64,000 bases of DNA from Arachis hypogaea (GCF_003086295.3 NC_092048.1:36394425-36458424); one strand, 5' to 3'; positions 12,270 to 21,582 are shown, counted from the first letter of the stretch. Numbers and translations are program-made. Notes: a model not told the origin generated them from the sequence alone.

Positions 12270-14229
12270 TAATGCTACATTTATTACTATAAAAATAACA
12301 GAAAAGTTTATAAATGCTTTCATAGATTCTGGAGCAACACAATGCTTTGCTAGTTCAAATATGAAACTTGATTGGAAAAAATTAAAGAAACCATTAAGAG
12401 TTAGAATAGCTGACAAATCAATACATAAAATTGACCAAAAAGTAGAGATGGTTGAAATTTTTATTCAAAATTATAGGTTCATTGTTCCATCTATATATAT
12501 GTTAGATTCTGGAATGGATTTTATCATAGGAAATAATTTTTTAAAGCTATATCATCCATTCATTCAAGAATTAACATATATAGTTTTAAAAGCTCCATAC
12601 GATTCTTCAATAAATCAAAAATCAAAACGTATAAAAATACCGACTACTACTATAGATAAGATCTTAAAATTTAAAATATTTTCTATATTAGAGGCATGTT
12701 ATTTAAATTTATACTTTCAGATAAATATCCCAAAAAATAATCTTGAAATAAAGATAGAAGAACTTTTGGATGAAATTTGTGCTGAAAATCCTTTAGATAT
12801 TAAAAATACAAATAACGAATTAGTAAGTATTAAATTAAAAGATCCTACAAAAGAGATAAATGTTCCAAATAAAATTCCTTATTCCGCAAGAGATAGAGAA
12901 GAGTTTTCACTAGAATGTAGAGATCTTTTGGAAAAAGGAATTATAAGATTAAGTAAAAGTCCTCATGCGGCTCCAGCCTTTTATGTCGAAAACAATAATG
13001 AAATTAAAAGGGGAAAACGAAGAATGGTTATTAACTATAAGAAGATGAATGAAGCAACTATTGGTGATGCTCATAAACTTCCAAGAAAAGATTCTATTTT
13101 AGAAAAAATCAAAGGAGCAACTTAGTTTTCATCTCTTGATGCAAAATCAGGATATTGGCAACTTCGTTTAGACGAAGAAACAAAGAAATTAACTGCTTTT
13201 ACTTGCCCAACAAAAGAATCAACAAGTGTGTTACTCTATGAGTGGAATGTATTACCATTTGGATTAAAACAAGCCCCAGGTATTTATCAAAGATTTATGG
13301 AAGAAAATCTAAAAGAGTTAAATGAATTTGTTTTAGTGTACATTGATGATATACTAATTTTTACAAAGCAGGATAAAGAAGATCATCTTCAAAAATTATT
13401 AATAGTTTTAGAAAGATGTAAAGAAAAAGGATTAGTTCTTAGCAAAAAGAAAGCAAGAATAACAAAACAAGAAATAGAGTTTCTTGGATTAATTCTATCC
13501 ACTCAAGGAAAGCTAAAACTTCAGCCAAATGTCCTAGAAAAGGTAAATTTATTTCCTAATAAAATAGAAGATAGAAAACAATTACAAAGATTTTTAGGAT
13601 GTATAAATTATATTTCTGATCAAGGATTTTTAAAGAATATAACAGAATACACTAAAAGCTTATTTCCAAAAATAAGTACTAAAAAAGAATGGAAATGGGA
13701 TGAAAAAGATAGTATGCAAATTCAAAAGATTAAAGTATTATGTGAAAAACTTCCAGAACTTTATATTCCAGAAGAAAACGACTACTTAATAGTAGAAACA
13801 GATGCTTCAGACATAACCTGGTCAGGATGTCTAAAAGCTAAGAAAGCTATAAAAAGTTTAGAACAAGAAAAAGAATCACTAGATTCTAAATATTCCCCAA
13901 AGAAATTACTTTACAGGTATATTTCAGGGACTTTTACTCCAACAGAATAGAGATATACCACTCATGAAAAGGAAACTCTAGCAGCAATTAAATCTCTTAA
14001 GAAATGGAAAATTGATTTACTACCCAGAGAATTTACATTAAGGACAGATTCAAGTTACCTAACAGGTTTCATACGATATAATTTAAAAGTTGATTATAAT
14101 CATGGACGATTGGTAAGATGGCAATTATTTTTATTACAATATCCAATAAAAATTGAATATATTAAGGGTGACAAAAATGTTATTGTAGATACATTAACAA
14201 GAGAATGGAGTTCGTCTACAACGCATTAG
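12238..14229 (+). pseudogene. Pararetroviral Pol: aspartic protease, reverse transcriptase, RNase H
   Basis: One frame of about 663 codons, normal length for a soymovirus-type Pol. The first ATG is at 12238, overlapping the coat protein end by 32 bp. The protease active site D-S-G-A is at 12325-12336. The RT region carries the Y-I-D-D catalytic box at 13339-13350, preceded by an L-P-F-G-L-K block near 13250. RNase H follows, with acidic residues near 13800, 13965 and 14045. Two in-frame TAG codons break it, at 13123-13125 (inside the RT fingers) and 13948-13950 (inside RNase H). There is no integrase domain, as expected for a plant pararetrovirus. All catalytic motifs that I can see are still present, so decay is recent or slow. 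Confidence 0.92.
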
Positions 14230-15551
14230 ATCAAGAAATTCAAAAATATGAGTAAGAACTCGAAAAATGCAAGCATTGTCAGCAAATAAGGACACAGATC
14301 CAATCTCTCAAGAAGGCCATCGAAGCAATGAAATCAACACAACAAGCAAAACCATCAGAGTTCAGCCAGCTAAGCGTGGTGGACAAATCAGGTGAAGAAA
14401 AAATTTCAGAAAATAAAACAATTGCTGAAATCATTAAAAAATCCACTCAAGATAAAAAATATTATGTAATTTATAATGGCCCTATGAAAGGAGTATATGA
14501 TGCCTGGGAAAAAGTAGCACCATTCACACACCAGTCAAAGATAATTCATAAAGGAGGGTTCCTAACACTGGAAGAGGCAAAGAAATCCTTCAAGGAATAT
14601 GAAACTCTCCATCCAGAGCAAACCCTAAAAAGAGCAGATAAAGCTCCAATTCAAACCCAGAGAACAGGGATAATAAGAAACATTCCTACAAGGGCTGAAA
14701 TCAAGGAAAAGAAAAGGGTCTGTAGATCTAATCTCAGAGAAACCCTTAACATAGTCCTGAATTGGACTGAAGAAAAAAGGGCAATTTTGGGATATTATCC
14801 TGTTGCCAAAGAATAGCTAACAAAGCTGGTTATATTTCCAGATGCTTCCCCATCTGACACCTATCAGTTTTTCCAGTATGGATTAATTGATACAATCTTA
14901 ATTTTTAATGATCTAAAAATTATTAGTGAGTTTCCTGCAGGATTCGTTGATGCAGTAAAGAGATTTAAAAATATGATTGACAATGTAAATCCAAGGGATA
15001 TATCCCTAAAATTTACAAACAGTCAACCTATTTTTAATGAAGAAGAAGAATGCTTGGTTCCAGCACACCAAGTAATATTCATGTCCGTCTTCCCAGGAAA
15101 TTTTCAACCAATTGATCAGATTCAAGATTTAACAATTTACAGTCATGAAGGAAGGCTAGCCAGCACATTGGCAAGGGTCTTTGAAAGAACTCAAAAAATA
15201 ACGAAGGAATCTCACACAAGGATTAATTATAAAAGTAGAAATACTCTGCTTGTGTCCAGTAAAAGAAATAAAATTGAAGAAAGAGAGATGAGACTCTTGG
15301 TAGAATCAGCATTCTACAACTTATCTGGACTTTTAGAAAAGCTCCCTGAAGGGATAAAGAGGAATCTCTGCTATTTGATAAAAGACAGAGAAGACCACAA
15401 GTGCCAGCTATGTGTCTCAGAGATATCTGAAGAAAGCAATAATGAAACGGAATCAACTCACATGATGAAGGAAGAAGACAATACATCTGACGGTCACATG
15501 ATAAAAGAAGAGGACAGCACATCTGAAGTATCTCTCAACATTATTGCATAG
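14205..15551 (+). pseudogene. Translational transactivator / inclusion-body protein (P6-like)
   Basis: An ATG at 14205 overlaps the Pol end by 25 bp and opens a frame of about 448 codons. The central part around 14457-14510 has the Y-Y-V-I-Y-N-G-P and G-V-Y-D-x-W pattern followed by a K-S-F-K-x-Y element. This is the RNase H1-like N-domain fold found in the transactivators of Caulimovirus and related genera. Family members allow reinitiation on the polycistronic RNA and form the inclusion bodies. Two in-frame stops break it: TAA at 14253-14255 and TAG at 14814-14816. The C-terminal part from 14973 is a long open stretch ending in an acidic tail with two M-x-K-E-E-D-like repeats near 15460-15520. 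Confidence 0.85.
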
Positions 15552-15700
15552 TGACGTAAGCACTTAGGTCATAGAGCACGAACAATGTAGCTGGTGAAAG
15601 AGAACAAACAATGACGTAAGCAATGACGTCATAAGAAGGGTAAGGATGGGAATTGTCCATCAAACCCAACTATTATAAATAGGCTGCTTAGGCAATTGTA
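15552..15700 (+). promoter_or_regulatory. Viral pregenomic RNA promoter (35S-type)
   Basis: Three TGACG motifs occur at 15552, 15612 and 15624. The last two are spaced 12 bp apart in a TGACGTAAG...TGACGTCA arrangement, closely like the as-1 element of the CaMV 35S promoter that TGA bZIP factors bind. TATAAAT at 15674-15680 is the TATA box, so transcription should start near 15705. The elements are uninterrupted. In this linear copy a transcript would cover the leader, movement protein, small ORFs and primer site, and then enter host DNA at 17751. Confidence 0.85.
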
Positions 15701-15944
15701 AAAGCATCAGACAATAGGAAGCAGGAGGCTAAGAGTACTCATATGCTAGGAGAGCAAGGAGGAAGCTGCCGAGGCGATCCTATAGTCTGAGGAAGAATCC
15801 CTTTAGGGAAAAATAGTTCTAAACTCCCCTCTGGAGTTAGTATCTACAATCTCCCCTCTGGAGATAAAAACCCCTTATGTAAAATATACTGAATAAAGGA
15901 AGTTTTTCTCCAGAAAGGTACATCTTCATTCTAGTCTTTTAATT
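15701..15944 (+). other. Viral RNA leader
   Basis: A 240-nt non-coding leader lies between the inferred start and the movement protein ATG. It has a repeated CTCCCCTCTGGAG motif (near 15825 and 15852) that can form small hairpins, and short upstream ATGs. The poly(A) signal lies inside it, as in caulimoviruses, where the signal is bypassed on first passage and used after a full circle. Confidence 0.6.
15876..15900 (+). terminator. Viral polyadenylation signal
   Basis: AATAAA at 15892-15897 follows an upstream TTATGTAAAATA element, about 190 nt after the inferred transcription start. Spacing and layout match the caulimovirid poly(A) signal. Confidence 0.7.
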
Positions 15945-16862
15945 ATGAATTATTTAGAAAGTTTAGAATTAACAGAAGAATCTGATTATTATAGATTAAC
16001 TGCTTTATTAGATAATGAAAAGCAGGCTATTCTAAAAACAGAATTAAATCTCAAATCAAATGAAAATTTTAATAAACAAAATCTTTTAAAAGAAGTTTTT
16101 AACAGAAAAAATATAATATACTATGGAAAAATTCAACTTGAAGCTCCTATAAAAATAAAATCTGCCAATGGAGAACTTGAAATAGCTTTGATAAATAATG
16201 AAGAATTGAGTAAACAGATTGAGAAAATTAAGGATCAACAAAAAAGATCTAAAATTGGATGGATTCATATTAGTACTATACAAGTCTTAATCAAATCTAC
16301 ATATATGAAAGGAATTAATTCACCAATAAGTTTAGCAATCTGTGACAAAAGAATTACTGATGACCCAATAGATCAAATAATTGGAATTGTTCATGGAAAT
16401 TTGGCAAACGTAAATGTTAAATTTAATGCCCATCTTGGATATGCTATACCTTTATCAACTGAAAATCTTGGAAGATCTGTAAGTTTGGCTTATAAATTTC
16501 ATAGAAAGAATCTAATGGAACAAGATGATGAACCATTTTCAATTACATATGCAATAAATTATGCTTTAACAAATAGCCATCATAGTATAATATTTAAAAA
16601 CAGAGAAAGAATTTATGTCGATGAATTATTTCAGAAAATTGTAAAAACAGAAATACCAAAATATAAAGCTATTGAAAACTCAGTTCTATTACTAAAAGAA
16701 CCATCAGGAAAATTAGTTTCATCAAATTTTCAAATAAGAGAATCTAAAATTAATAGTCCTTTAAGTTTATCTAAGTTAAAGATTAAAGAAGAAGATTCTG
16801 AAATAAAAGAATTAACAAAAAAGGTCGAAAAATTAAATGAAACCCTAAATACTAAATTATGA
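15945..16862 (+). CDS. Viral movement protein (30K superfamily), intact
   Basis: An uninterrupted 305-codon ORF that starts at the first good ATG after the leader. The sequence fits the 30K-type movement proteins of Caulimoviridae: an N-terminal region, a central beta-rich core with a G-W-I-H-I-S-T-I-Q-V-L-I-K-like strand near 16255, L-A-I-C-D-K-R-I near 16335, and G-x-V-H-G-N-L...V-K-F-N near 16390-16430. A charged, coiled-coil-prone C-terminus follows. Such proteins form tubules through plasmodesmata for virion passage between cells. Length equals that usual for the genus. It is the only long viral gene here without a stop. Its TGA (16860-16862) overlaps the ATG of the next ORF. Confidence 0.85.
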   Translation: MNYLESLELTEESDYYRLTALLDNEKQAILKTELNLKSNENFNKQNLLKEVFNRKNIIYYGKIQLEAPIKIKSANGELEIALINNEELSKQIEKIKDQQKRSKIGWIHISTIQVLIKSTYMKGINSPISLAICDKRITDDPIDQIIGIVHGNLANVNVKFNAHLGYAIPLSTENLGRSVSLAYKFHRKNLMEQDDEPFSITYAINYALTNSHHSIIFKNRERIYVDELFQKIVKTEIPKYKAIENSVLLLKEPSGKLVSSNFQIRESKINSPLSLSKLKIKEEDSEIKELTKKVEKLNETLNTKL

Positions 16863-17095
16863 CAATAAATAAAGAAGAAATATATGTAACTTATCAAGAT
16901 AAGAAACAAGAGCTCTTTGAAAGAGAAAATCGTTTGAATTATTTGCAGTTCTCTGAAATAAATCAAAGAGCATTTAAAGCTCTAAAAATAATCTATGACA
17001 AGTTAAAAAGAGAAGTTGAAGAGTTAGAAAAATTAATAGAATCTCTAGAAAAAAGTGATGAAGCAATGATAGAATTTGCAGAAATTCTAAAATAA
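16859..17095 (+). CDS. Small viral coiled-coil ORF
   Basis: A 78-codon ORF that begins with an ATGA overlap with the movement protein stop. It is nearly all charged helix with L/I heptads (K-L-K-R-E-V-E-E-L-E-K-L-like), so a coiled coil is likely. In this position soymoviruses have small ORFs of unknown or dispensable function, and the virion-associated protein of caulimoviruses is also a short coiled coil. No signal peptide. Intact; function not assigned. Confidence 0.6.
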   Translation: MTINKEEIYVTYQDKKQELFERENRLNYLQFSEINQRAFKALKIIYDKLKREVEELEKLIESLEKSDEAMIEFAEILK

Positions 17096-17098
17096 ATA

Positions 17099-17308
17099 AT
17101 GAAGCATACAAAGATTGAAAGACCAGAAAATAAAATAAAAAGAAAAAGAGCGAAAAAATTAAAAAGTAAAATAAAGGAGTATAAAAGGGAATTAAATAAT
17201 CTTCAGATCGAAATTGATGACCTTATAATAAAAAGGATAGAAATAAGAATAAATATAAACAAGTTGGAGTTAAACTTAAAAAATTTTGCCTGGAAAACCA
17301 TATTATGA
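17099..17308 (+). CDS. Small viral basic coiled-coil ORF
   Basis: A 69-codon ORF starting three bases after the previous stop codon. It is very Lys/Arg-rich at the N-terminus, then has a leucine/isoleucine heptad region (N-L-Q-I-E-I-D-D-L-I-I-K-R-like). Tight spacing again suggests reinitiation. Its TGA overlaps an ATG at 17305, but that downstream frame closes after two codons, so the coupling to the next ORF looks broken by a small indel. Function unknown. Confidence 0.55.
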   Translation: MKHTKIERPENKIKRKRAKKLKSKIKEYKRELNNLQIEIDDLIIKRIEIRININKLELNLKNFAWKTIL

Positions 17309-17513
17309 CTTAAAAGAATTAAAGCTGTTAAAAGAGAAAATGGAGAATGAGGTTGAAAAATTAAAAAGATATTTAGAAACAACAGAAAGTGTAGAAATAA
17401 AAGAAGTTTTTGAAGATTTGAAAAAATATATTAAAGAAAAAGACAAACAGATAAAAGATTTTATAAACAATAATCCATGCAAAAAAGAATATTATAAACT
17501 AAAACAAGATTGA
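17286..17513 (+). pseudogene. Small viral coiled-coil ORF with lost or shifted start
   Basis: An open frame of 75 codons, again charged and helical (E-K-L-K-R-Y-L-E-T-like, ending in a Cys-Lys-Lys stretch). The coupled ATG at 17305 is out of frame; the first in-frame ATG is 17340, leaving 57 codons. Either a short indel separated the start from the body or the protein starts internally. Unknown function; composition matches the two ORFs before it. Confidence 0.45.
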
Positions 17514-17539
17514 AAAACTATAAAAATGAAATCAGAATT

Positions 17540-17641
17540 ATGAATACTAGTAATAATAGAGATGGTCAACATCTTCAAATCTATACACATTATAAACATA
17601 AAAGAGTTAAAAATTGGTATCAGAGCCAAGTTAACGATTAA
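17540..17641 (+). CDS. 33-codon viral ORF containing the primer-binding site
   Basis: An ATG at 17540 overlaps the TGA (17541-17543) of a five-codon mini-ORF that starts at 17526. The frame runs to a TAA at 17639. Codons 25-30 fall on the tRNA-Met primer site. As I recall, the primer site of soybean chlorotic mottle virus lies in a short ORF (Ib), and this looks equivalent, though shorter. It may be a chance ORF, but the ATGA coupling supports it. Hydrophilic and basic; no domain. Confidence 0.4.
   Translation: MNTSNNRDGQHLQIYTHYKHKRVKNWYQSQVND
17615..17628 (+). promoter_or_regulatory. tRNA-Met primer-binding site of the pararetrovirus
   Basis: TGGTATCAGAGCCA is complementary to the 3' end of plant initiator tRNA-Met, the primer for minus-strand DNA synthesis in Caulimoviridae. 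It marks the conventional position 1 of the circular genome. The right end of the insertion lies about 122 bp further on. Confidence 0.9.
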
Positions 17642-17750
17642 GGGTAACACTTTCTCTTTAAGCAACACTTTTAGTGATACGCTTTTAAACCAAATAAAAA
17701 TAAAAATCTGTAAATCTGTACCAAAATGCATCTGTACACTAGATGGACCC

Positions 17751-17820
17751 TTGAAATAAATCACTCCATAACATATTGAGATATTCAAATTTTTTATAAT
17801 TTAAATATTAGAAATGATCG
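17751..17820. repeat. Right part of host tandem unit 2 (viral target site)
   Basis: The sequence continues unit 2 of the 97-98-bp duplication, beginning with TTGAAATAAA, the same ten bases that end the left flank. It matches 10272-10341 (unit 1) with two mismatches over 70 bp. Confidence 0.8.
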
Positions 17821-17954
17821 AGAAACCTAATCAGTAAACCTAATTATTCTCCTAATAACATAATAACATAATTTTGACATTTTGTTTATATGTAATTTTT
17901 TTTGTCCATAAATATTTTTTGATAGGCCAAAACTAATTTATCATAAATATTTTT

Positions 17955-18679
17955 TGATCACCTGGTTTTGCTTTTCTTCGACCTCGACAAGAAGTATCAA
18001 CTAAATTTTTAACAAAATTTCAATTTAGAAAACAGATATGACTTCTCTTATAGATTGTTCTTAAAATTTAGAGATCGTATCTAATGAAAGTGTAAAAACA
18101 AACAAAATAAATAAATAATTATAAAAAGTAAGAAATAAGAAAGAACAAGTGCAAAAAATAAAAAATAAAAAATTATAAGACTTGTATTAAAATGTGTAAA
18201 AATGGACAAATATTTGAATGAAAATGACAAAATTTAAATAACAAAAAGGAAAAACAGAATTGAAAATGACTGAAAGAAAAATGGAGTCTCCCAACAATTA
18301 TATGGACTCGTGACTCTTGTTTCCGTGCGTCAGTGTGACTAGGAATTTTTAAAGTGAGTGTGTGAATGAATGAAAGCTCCCTTAACTTATTGAAACTAAT
18401 CCTATTTATAGAGAAAAAAAATTCTAAACTAATTTATATAACCTTGGACTTCAAGTAAACTTGCTCTTCAAGTAGTCTTGAACTTCAAGCAAACTTGGAT
18501 TTCAAATAGTCTTGAATCTCAAGTAATCTTAGGCACCAAGCATAAGATAAGTTGACCATCAAGTCTAACCCATTTTTATTTTCTTTAACCATGGTATGTT
18601 TCATGCATATATGATCTTCGAATTTAATTATTAAATTCTTTTTTACGTCGACCATTTGTGCCAAATTTTTGGCACAACA
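17955..18679 (-). repeat. 3' LTR of the outer element
   Basis: Matches 45308-46059 along its length, including the CTTCAAGTAAACTTG-type short repeats near 18450-18520 and the terminal GGCACAACA. The minus-strand 5' end is TGTTGTGCCA at 18679; the other end reads TGATCACCTGG on the plus strand. Confidence 0.75.
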
Positions 18680-19943
18680 AAATGCCCCTTGAAGTTTTGG
18701 ATGGCTTCGATTTTGATGAAGCATTAGAAACTTCGAAATCACCACTGAACTCAATCCAAAATAGTAAAATTGATATCCGTCTTCTATATCAATTTTCACA
18801 AGTGCATCTTTTATCTTGACTCTTTGTTGACTACTTCTCTTTTTCTCTTTTGCAATACGCCTAAAGCACATAGTTATATTCATTTTCGACTTTCTTTGTT
18901 GGGTCAGAAAGTTTAACAAATTTCACCAGCCTTAGGAAATATATGTCTTACTTTGAGTATGCTAGTATCAAACTGAATTTCTTGATTTACCATCGCATTG
19001 ACAACAAACTCATCAAATTCAACAAAGTTCGAGGTTAACTCAAAGGATTTTTGCCAACCTTTGTATCTAGTATCCTGTTAGACAATCTTATCTTGTTTTT
19101 AATAATTTTCTTCTTTGGGAATACCTTTTCTTCGACAAAGTTAAGAGATTGACACATAAAATGAGATTTGTCTTTTGTTTCGACTGTAAACACATCATTT
19201 TCATCTTGCTCTTTTTCTTTTTGTAACTGTTACGGACTAGATCCCGGGTTTTCCCAGTTCGAACTAACCTCCAACTCGAATAACTAAGCCTTGACCCCCT
19301 TGCGGCCCAAACCAGCCCTACAATCACTAACCGACATTCAAAATCAAATATCCCTCTTATCTTAATAGATAAGATAAGATAACTACCCCAAACTATATAT
19401 AGGAGAGCCAGGGACCCCCTCAGGTAGGTCACTCATTCTACACACCCTATACCTCTCAGATCCATTCTGACTTGAGCGTCGAAATATCTTTGCAGGTACC
19501 ATCCCCCACCACTCCAATCAGACGCTCTGACAATCGCCTCGACTCGCAAGTCCTCGATCCATCTCGCTACCTGTACCAGAGACTTCTAGTATAGTAACCT
19601 TTTGATCTGTCGGACATTGTCTACCAATTGAGCAAGGTCAATAAATTGTTGGTTAACTAGCTTCTTTCTAATTTTGAAGTGAAGCCCATTAATCAATATC
19701 TTAACAATTTCAGGACATGGGATCAAATTATAACACTTATTTCTCATATTTTTGAATCGAATAAGATAATCTTCTATCATCTCTGCCTTGGATTTTTTAT
19801 TGAGAATAAATCAGAGAGTGTAACTTTTAGTTCTCCTCTAAAAAATTGATCATGAAAAATCTTCTCTAACTGTTTCCATGAATGGATCGACTTAGGCTGT
19901 AAATTTAAAAACCAAGTGAAAGTATTCGCAGTCAAAGAAGAAG
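18680..19943 (-). pseudogene. Outer element gag, 3' half (interrupted)
   Basis: Directly continues the gag broken at 44036. On the minus strand, from 19943 downwards, it reads the gag core (W-F-x-N-L...S-I-H-S-W...F-H-D-Q-F-F). It then has a TGA near 19781 and an open stretch 19586-19780 (D-Y-L-I-R-F-K-N-M-R-N-K-C-like). A solo LTR interrupts at 19228-19593. The remaining 0.55 kb to the LTR is degenerate, with many stops and no visible pol motif. It makes the coat of a virus-like particle in active relatives; here it is dead. Confidence 0.6.
19228..19593 (+). mobile_element. Solo LTR (366 bp) in the outer element
   Basis: Begins TGTTACGGACTAG, has a TATATATAGG promoter core near 19394, and is flanked by a perfect 5-bp duplication GTAAC (19223-19227 and 19594-19598). 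No internal element sequence is left, so it arose by LTR-LTR recombination. It probably belongs to a Ty3/gypsy family. Confidence 0.75.
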
Positions 19944-19948
19944 GAAAG

Positions 19949-20871
19949 TATTTTGAGGGTTACCTAAAACGTTGATTTGGGCCTGAACGTGAGGTCCATA
20001 CTCCTTATGGGGCAACATCCGACTTGTTCTTACGCCAAGGTGCCACCGTCTGAGTTCCTCATGAGGAGGTGGGGGGTGGGTGGTACTTGCTAGAGACTCT
20101 GATACTTAAGTCAACAAGGGCTTTAGGCAGGTTTTAGTAGATTAGAACGTAAAAAATACCTGAGGGGTGTCAGTGTATGTATAGTAGGGCTCATAACCAC
20201 CTTTGTTGGAGTAGTTCCACCTTTAGGCTGCGTTTGTTTCTGAGAACAGAACAGAACAAGACATTGAAAATAATACATAAAGGACAGAGACACAAAATTT
20301 TATGTTCTTGTATTCTATTTGGTGATAAACTAAAACAAATTATGAAAATCTAATTTATTCTCATTTTTTCTCATTCAAAAAATTTGAGATAAAAATATAA
20401 TAATAAAAAATATAATTATGAAAAATTAACTAGAATAATGAAAGAAAAAATATAAAATAAGTTGTGTCCCTTGTTAGTATCCCTGTGCCCTTCTTGTCAG
20501 GATGGACACAAAATACACTAATTCAGTGTCTTTGGACACATTGTCTCTGTCCATGTCTCTTCTGTCAAATATGATTTTGTATTTCTGTGTCCTTGTCTCA
20601 GTTTTCTGTCTCTGTAAATAAACGCAGCCTTATTGATGGATAACCGTTCCTTTTATCCAAGGAGTTTATTAGGATCTATCTTTTAACATAGATAGAGATA
20701 GTTAGAGAGATTTGCGGAGGCAGTTACTTGTTTGGGCAAGTAGAGCTGGGCTCCTTCACGGAGTCCGACCTCTTTAAAGAGGTCGGGTATGTGTAGCGGC
20801 CTCCTCTTTGGGTTGGGCCTTGTATCCTTATTGGACCTGGCCTTTTATGAATTAGAGCCAAGGTATGAACA
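19949..20871 (-). repeat. 3' LTR of element A (carries a MITE)
   Basis: Matches 43542-44030 when the 404-bp MITE at 20226-20629 and one TTA are removed. The minus-strand start is TGTTCATACC at 20871, preceded on that strand by a polypurine-like AAGCAGGGGCAC. Confidence 0.85.
20226..20629. mobile_element. Tourist/Harbinger-like MITE in the LTR of element A
   Basis: Terminal inverted repeats GGCTGCGTTTGTTT / GGCTGCGTTTATTT and TSD TTA (20223-20225 and 20630-20632). The other LTR (near 43810) preserves the empty site, which proves insertion and gives exact ends. Non-coding, with TGTCTCTGTC-type subterminal repeats. Confidence 0.9.
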
Positions 20872-21041
20872 GTGCCCCTGCTTGAGTCTGAGTTTTATAT
20901 GAGATCGGATTCAAGCATTTCATGGCTCCAGTCTCAACGTCAGGTACGCCGTCTTCAAGAGGTTGAGTACTCGACATATTTTTGAAAATTAGAAATTTTG
21001 AACGTTGCCTCTTTAAATGAAGAGAAAACATTTTGCGGTAG
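20872..21041 (-). other. 3' untranslated piece of element A, with polypurine tract
   Basis: Internal sequence of A between its 3' LTR and the site of element B. It continues at 31605 on the far side of B. The minus strand has the purine-rich tract AAGCAGGGGCAC directly before the LTR, the plus-strand primer. Confidence 0.65.
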
Positions 21042-21582
21042 TGTTCATACCCTGGGTCGAGCTACCCGACCCGGAATGATTTGCAACAAAGCGACCGACC
21101 TCTTCAGGTCAGACTACTCGACCTCTTCTAAAGAGCTCGGCCAAATCATCAGGAAAGCCCAAATAAAGGGCCCAAATAGAGGAACACGACCCAAATCCAA
21201 AGGCGATCCAAGCCTATAGAGATAAAGGCAGTTCCCTTGAAGATAAGCTGACTTCACCCAAAATAAGATAAGATAAGATAAGATAACTAACTTATCTTAT
21301 TAGAAAGGTCAGCCCACACTACTATAAATACACTGGAGTACCCAGGTATAACTCATACTCTGATTCTACATAAAACCTGCTTAACACCCATGCTAACTTA
21401 AGCATCGGAGTCTCTTGCAGGCACCCCCCACCCTCCGGTGGCCAAGGATCAGCAGTGTGGCAAGTCCAGTGAGTCGAACACGACAGCTCCGGCCGCCACC
21501 AGCCAGCTGGACACGCCGTCTCCGACTTGTATCGAAGATCTCATCTGAGATCGACCTCCAGTTTCAGGTAACCCTCGGAACA
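21042..21582 (+). repeat. 5' LTR of element B
   Basis: Starts TGTTCATACCC and ends CGGAACA. It has an (AAGAT)n tract near 21264-21290 with one repeat fewer than the 3' LTR, and a CTATAAATA core promoter near 21322. Confidence 0.9.

Larger units (their letters stand above)
10380..17750 (+). mobile_element. Endogenous pararetrovirus, soymovirus-like (Caulimoviridae)
   Basis: A 7.37-kb insertion holds, in order, a small ORF, coat protein with CCHC finger, Pol (aspartic protease, RT, RNase H), transactivator, intergenic promoter, movement protein, small coiled-coil ORFs and a tRNA-Met primer-binding site. There are no LTRs and no integrase, as in Caulimoviridae. The primer site lies after the movement protein inside a small ORF, and a P6-type transactivator is present. 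As I recall, that arrangement is characteristic of Soymovirus. The copy is linear, opened about 120 bp past the primer site, and bounded by the 10-bp repeat TTGAAATAAA (10370-10379 and 17751-17760). Coat protein, Pol and transactivator carry stops or a frameshift, so as a single permuted copy it looks defective. Confidence 0.9.

Noticed and set aside
10272..17820. A 70-bp target-site duplication around the viral insertion
   Set aside because: The 70-bp match is unit 1 of a pre-existing host tandem repeat against the right part of unit 2. The left flank also contains the start of unit 2, so the real junction repeat is only 10 bp.
19088..19432. 114-codon ORF on the minus strand
   Set aside because: It runs across the border of the 366-bp solo LTR and is not conserved coding sequence.
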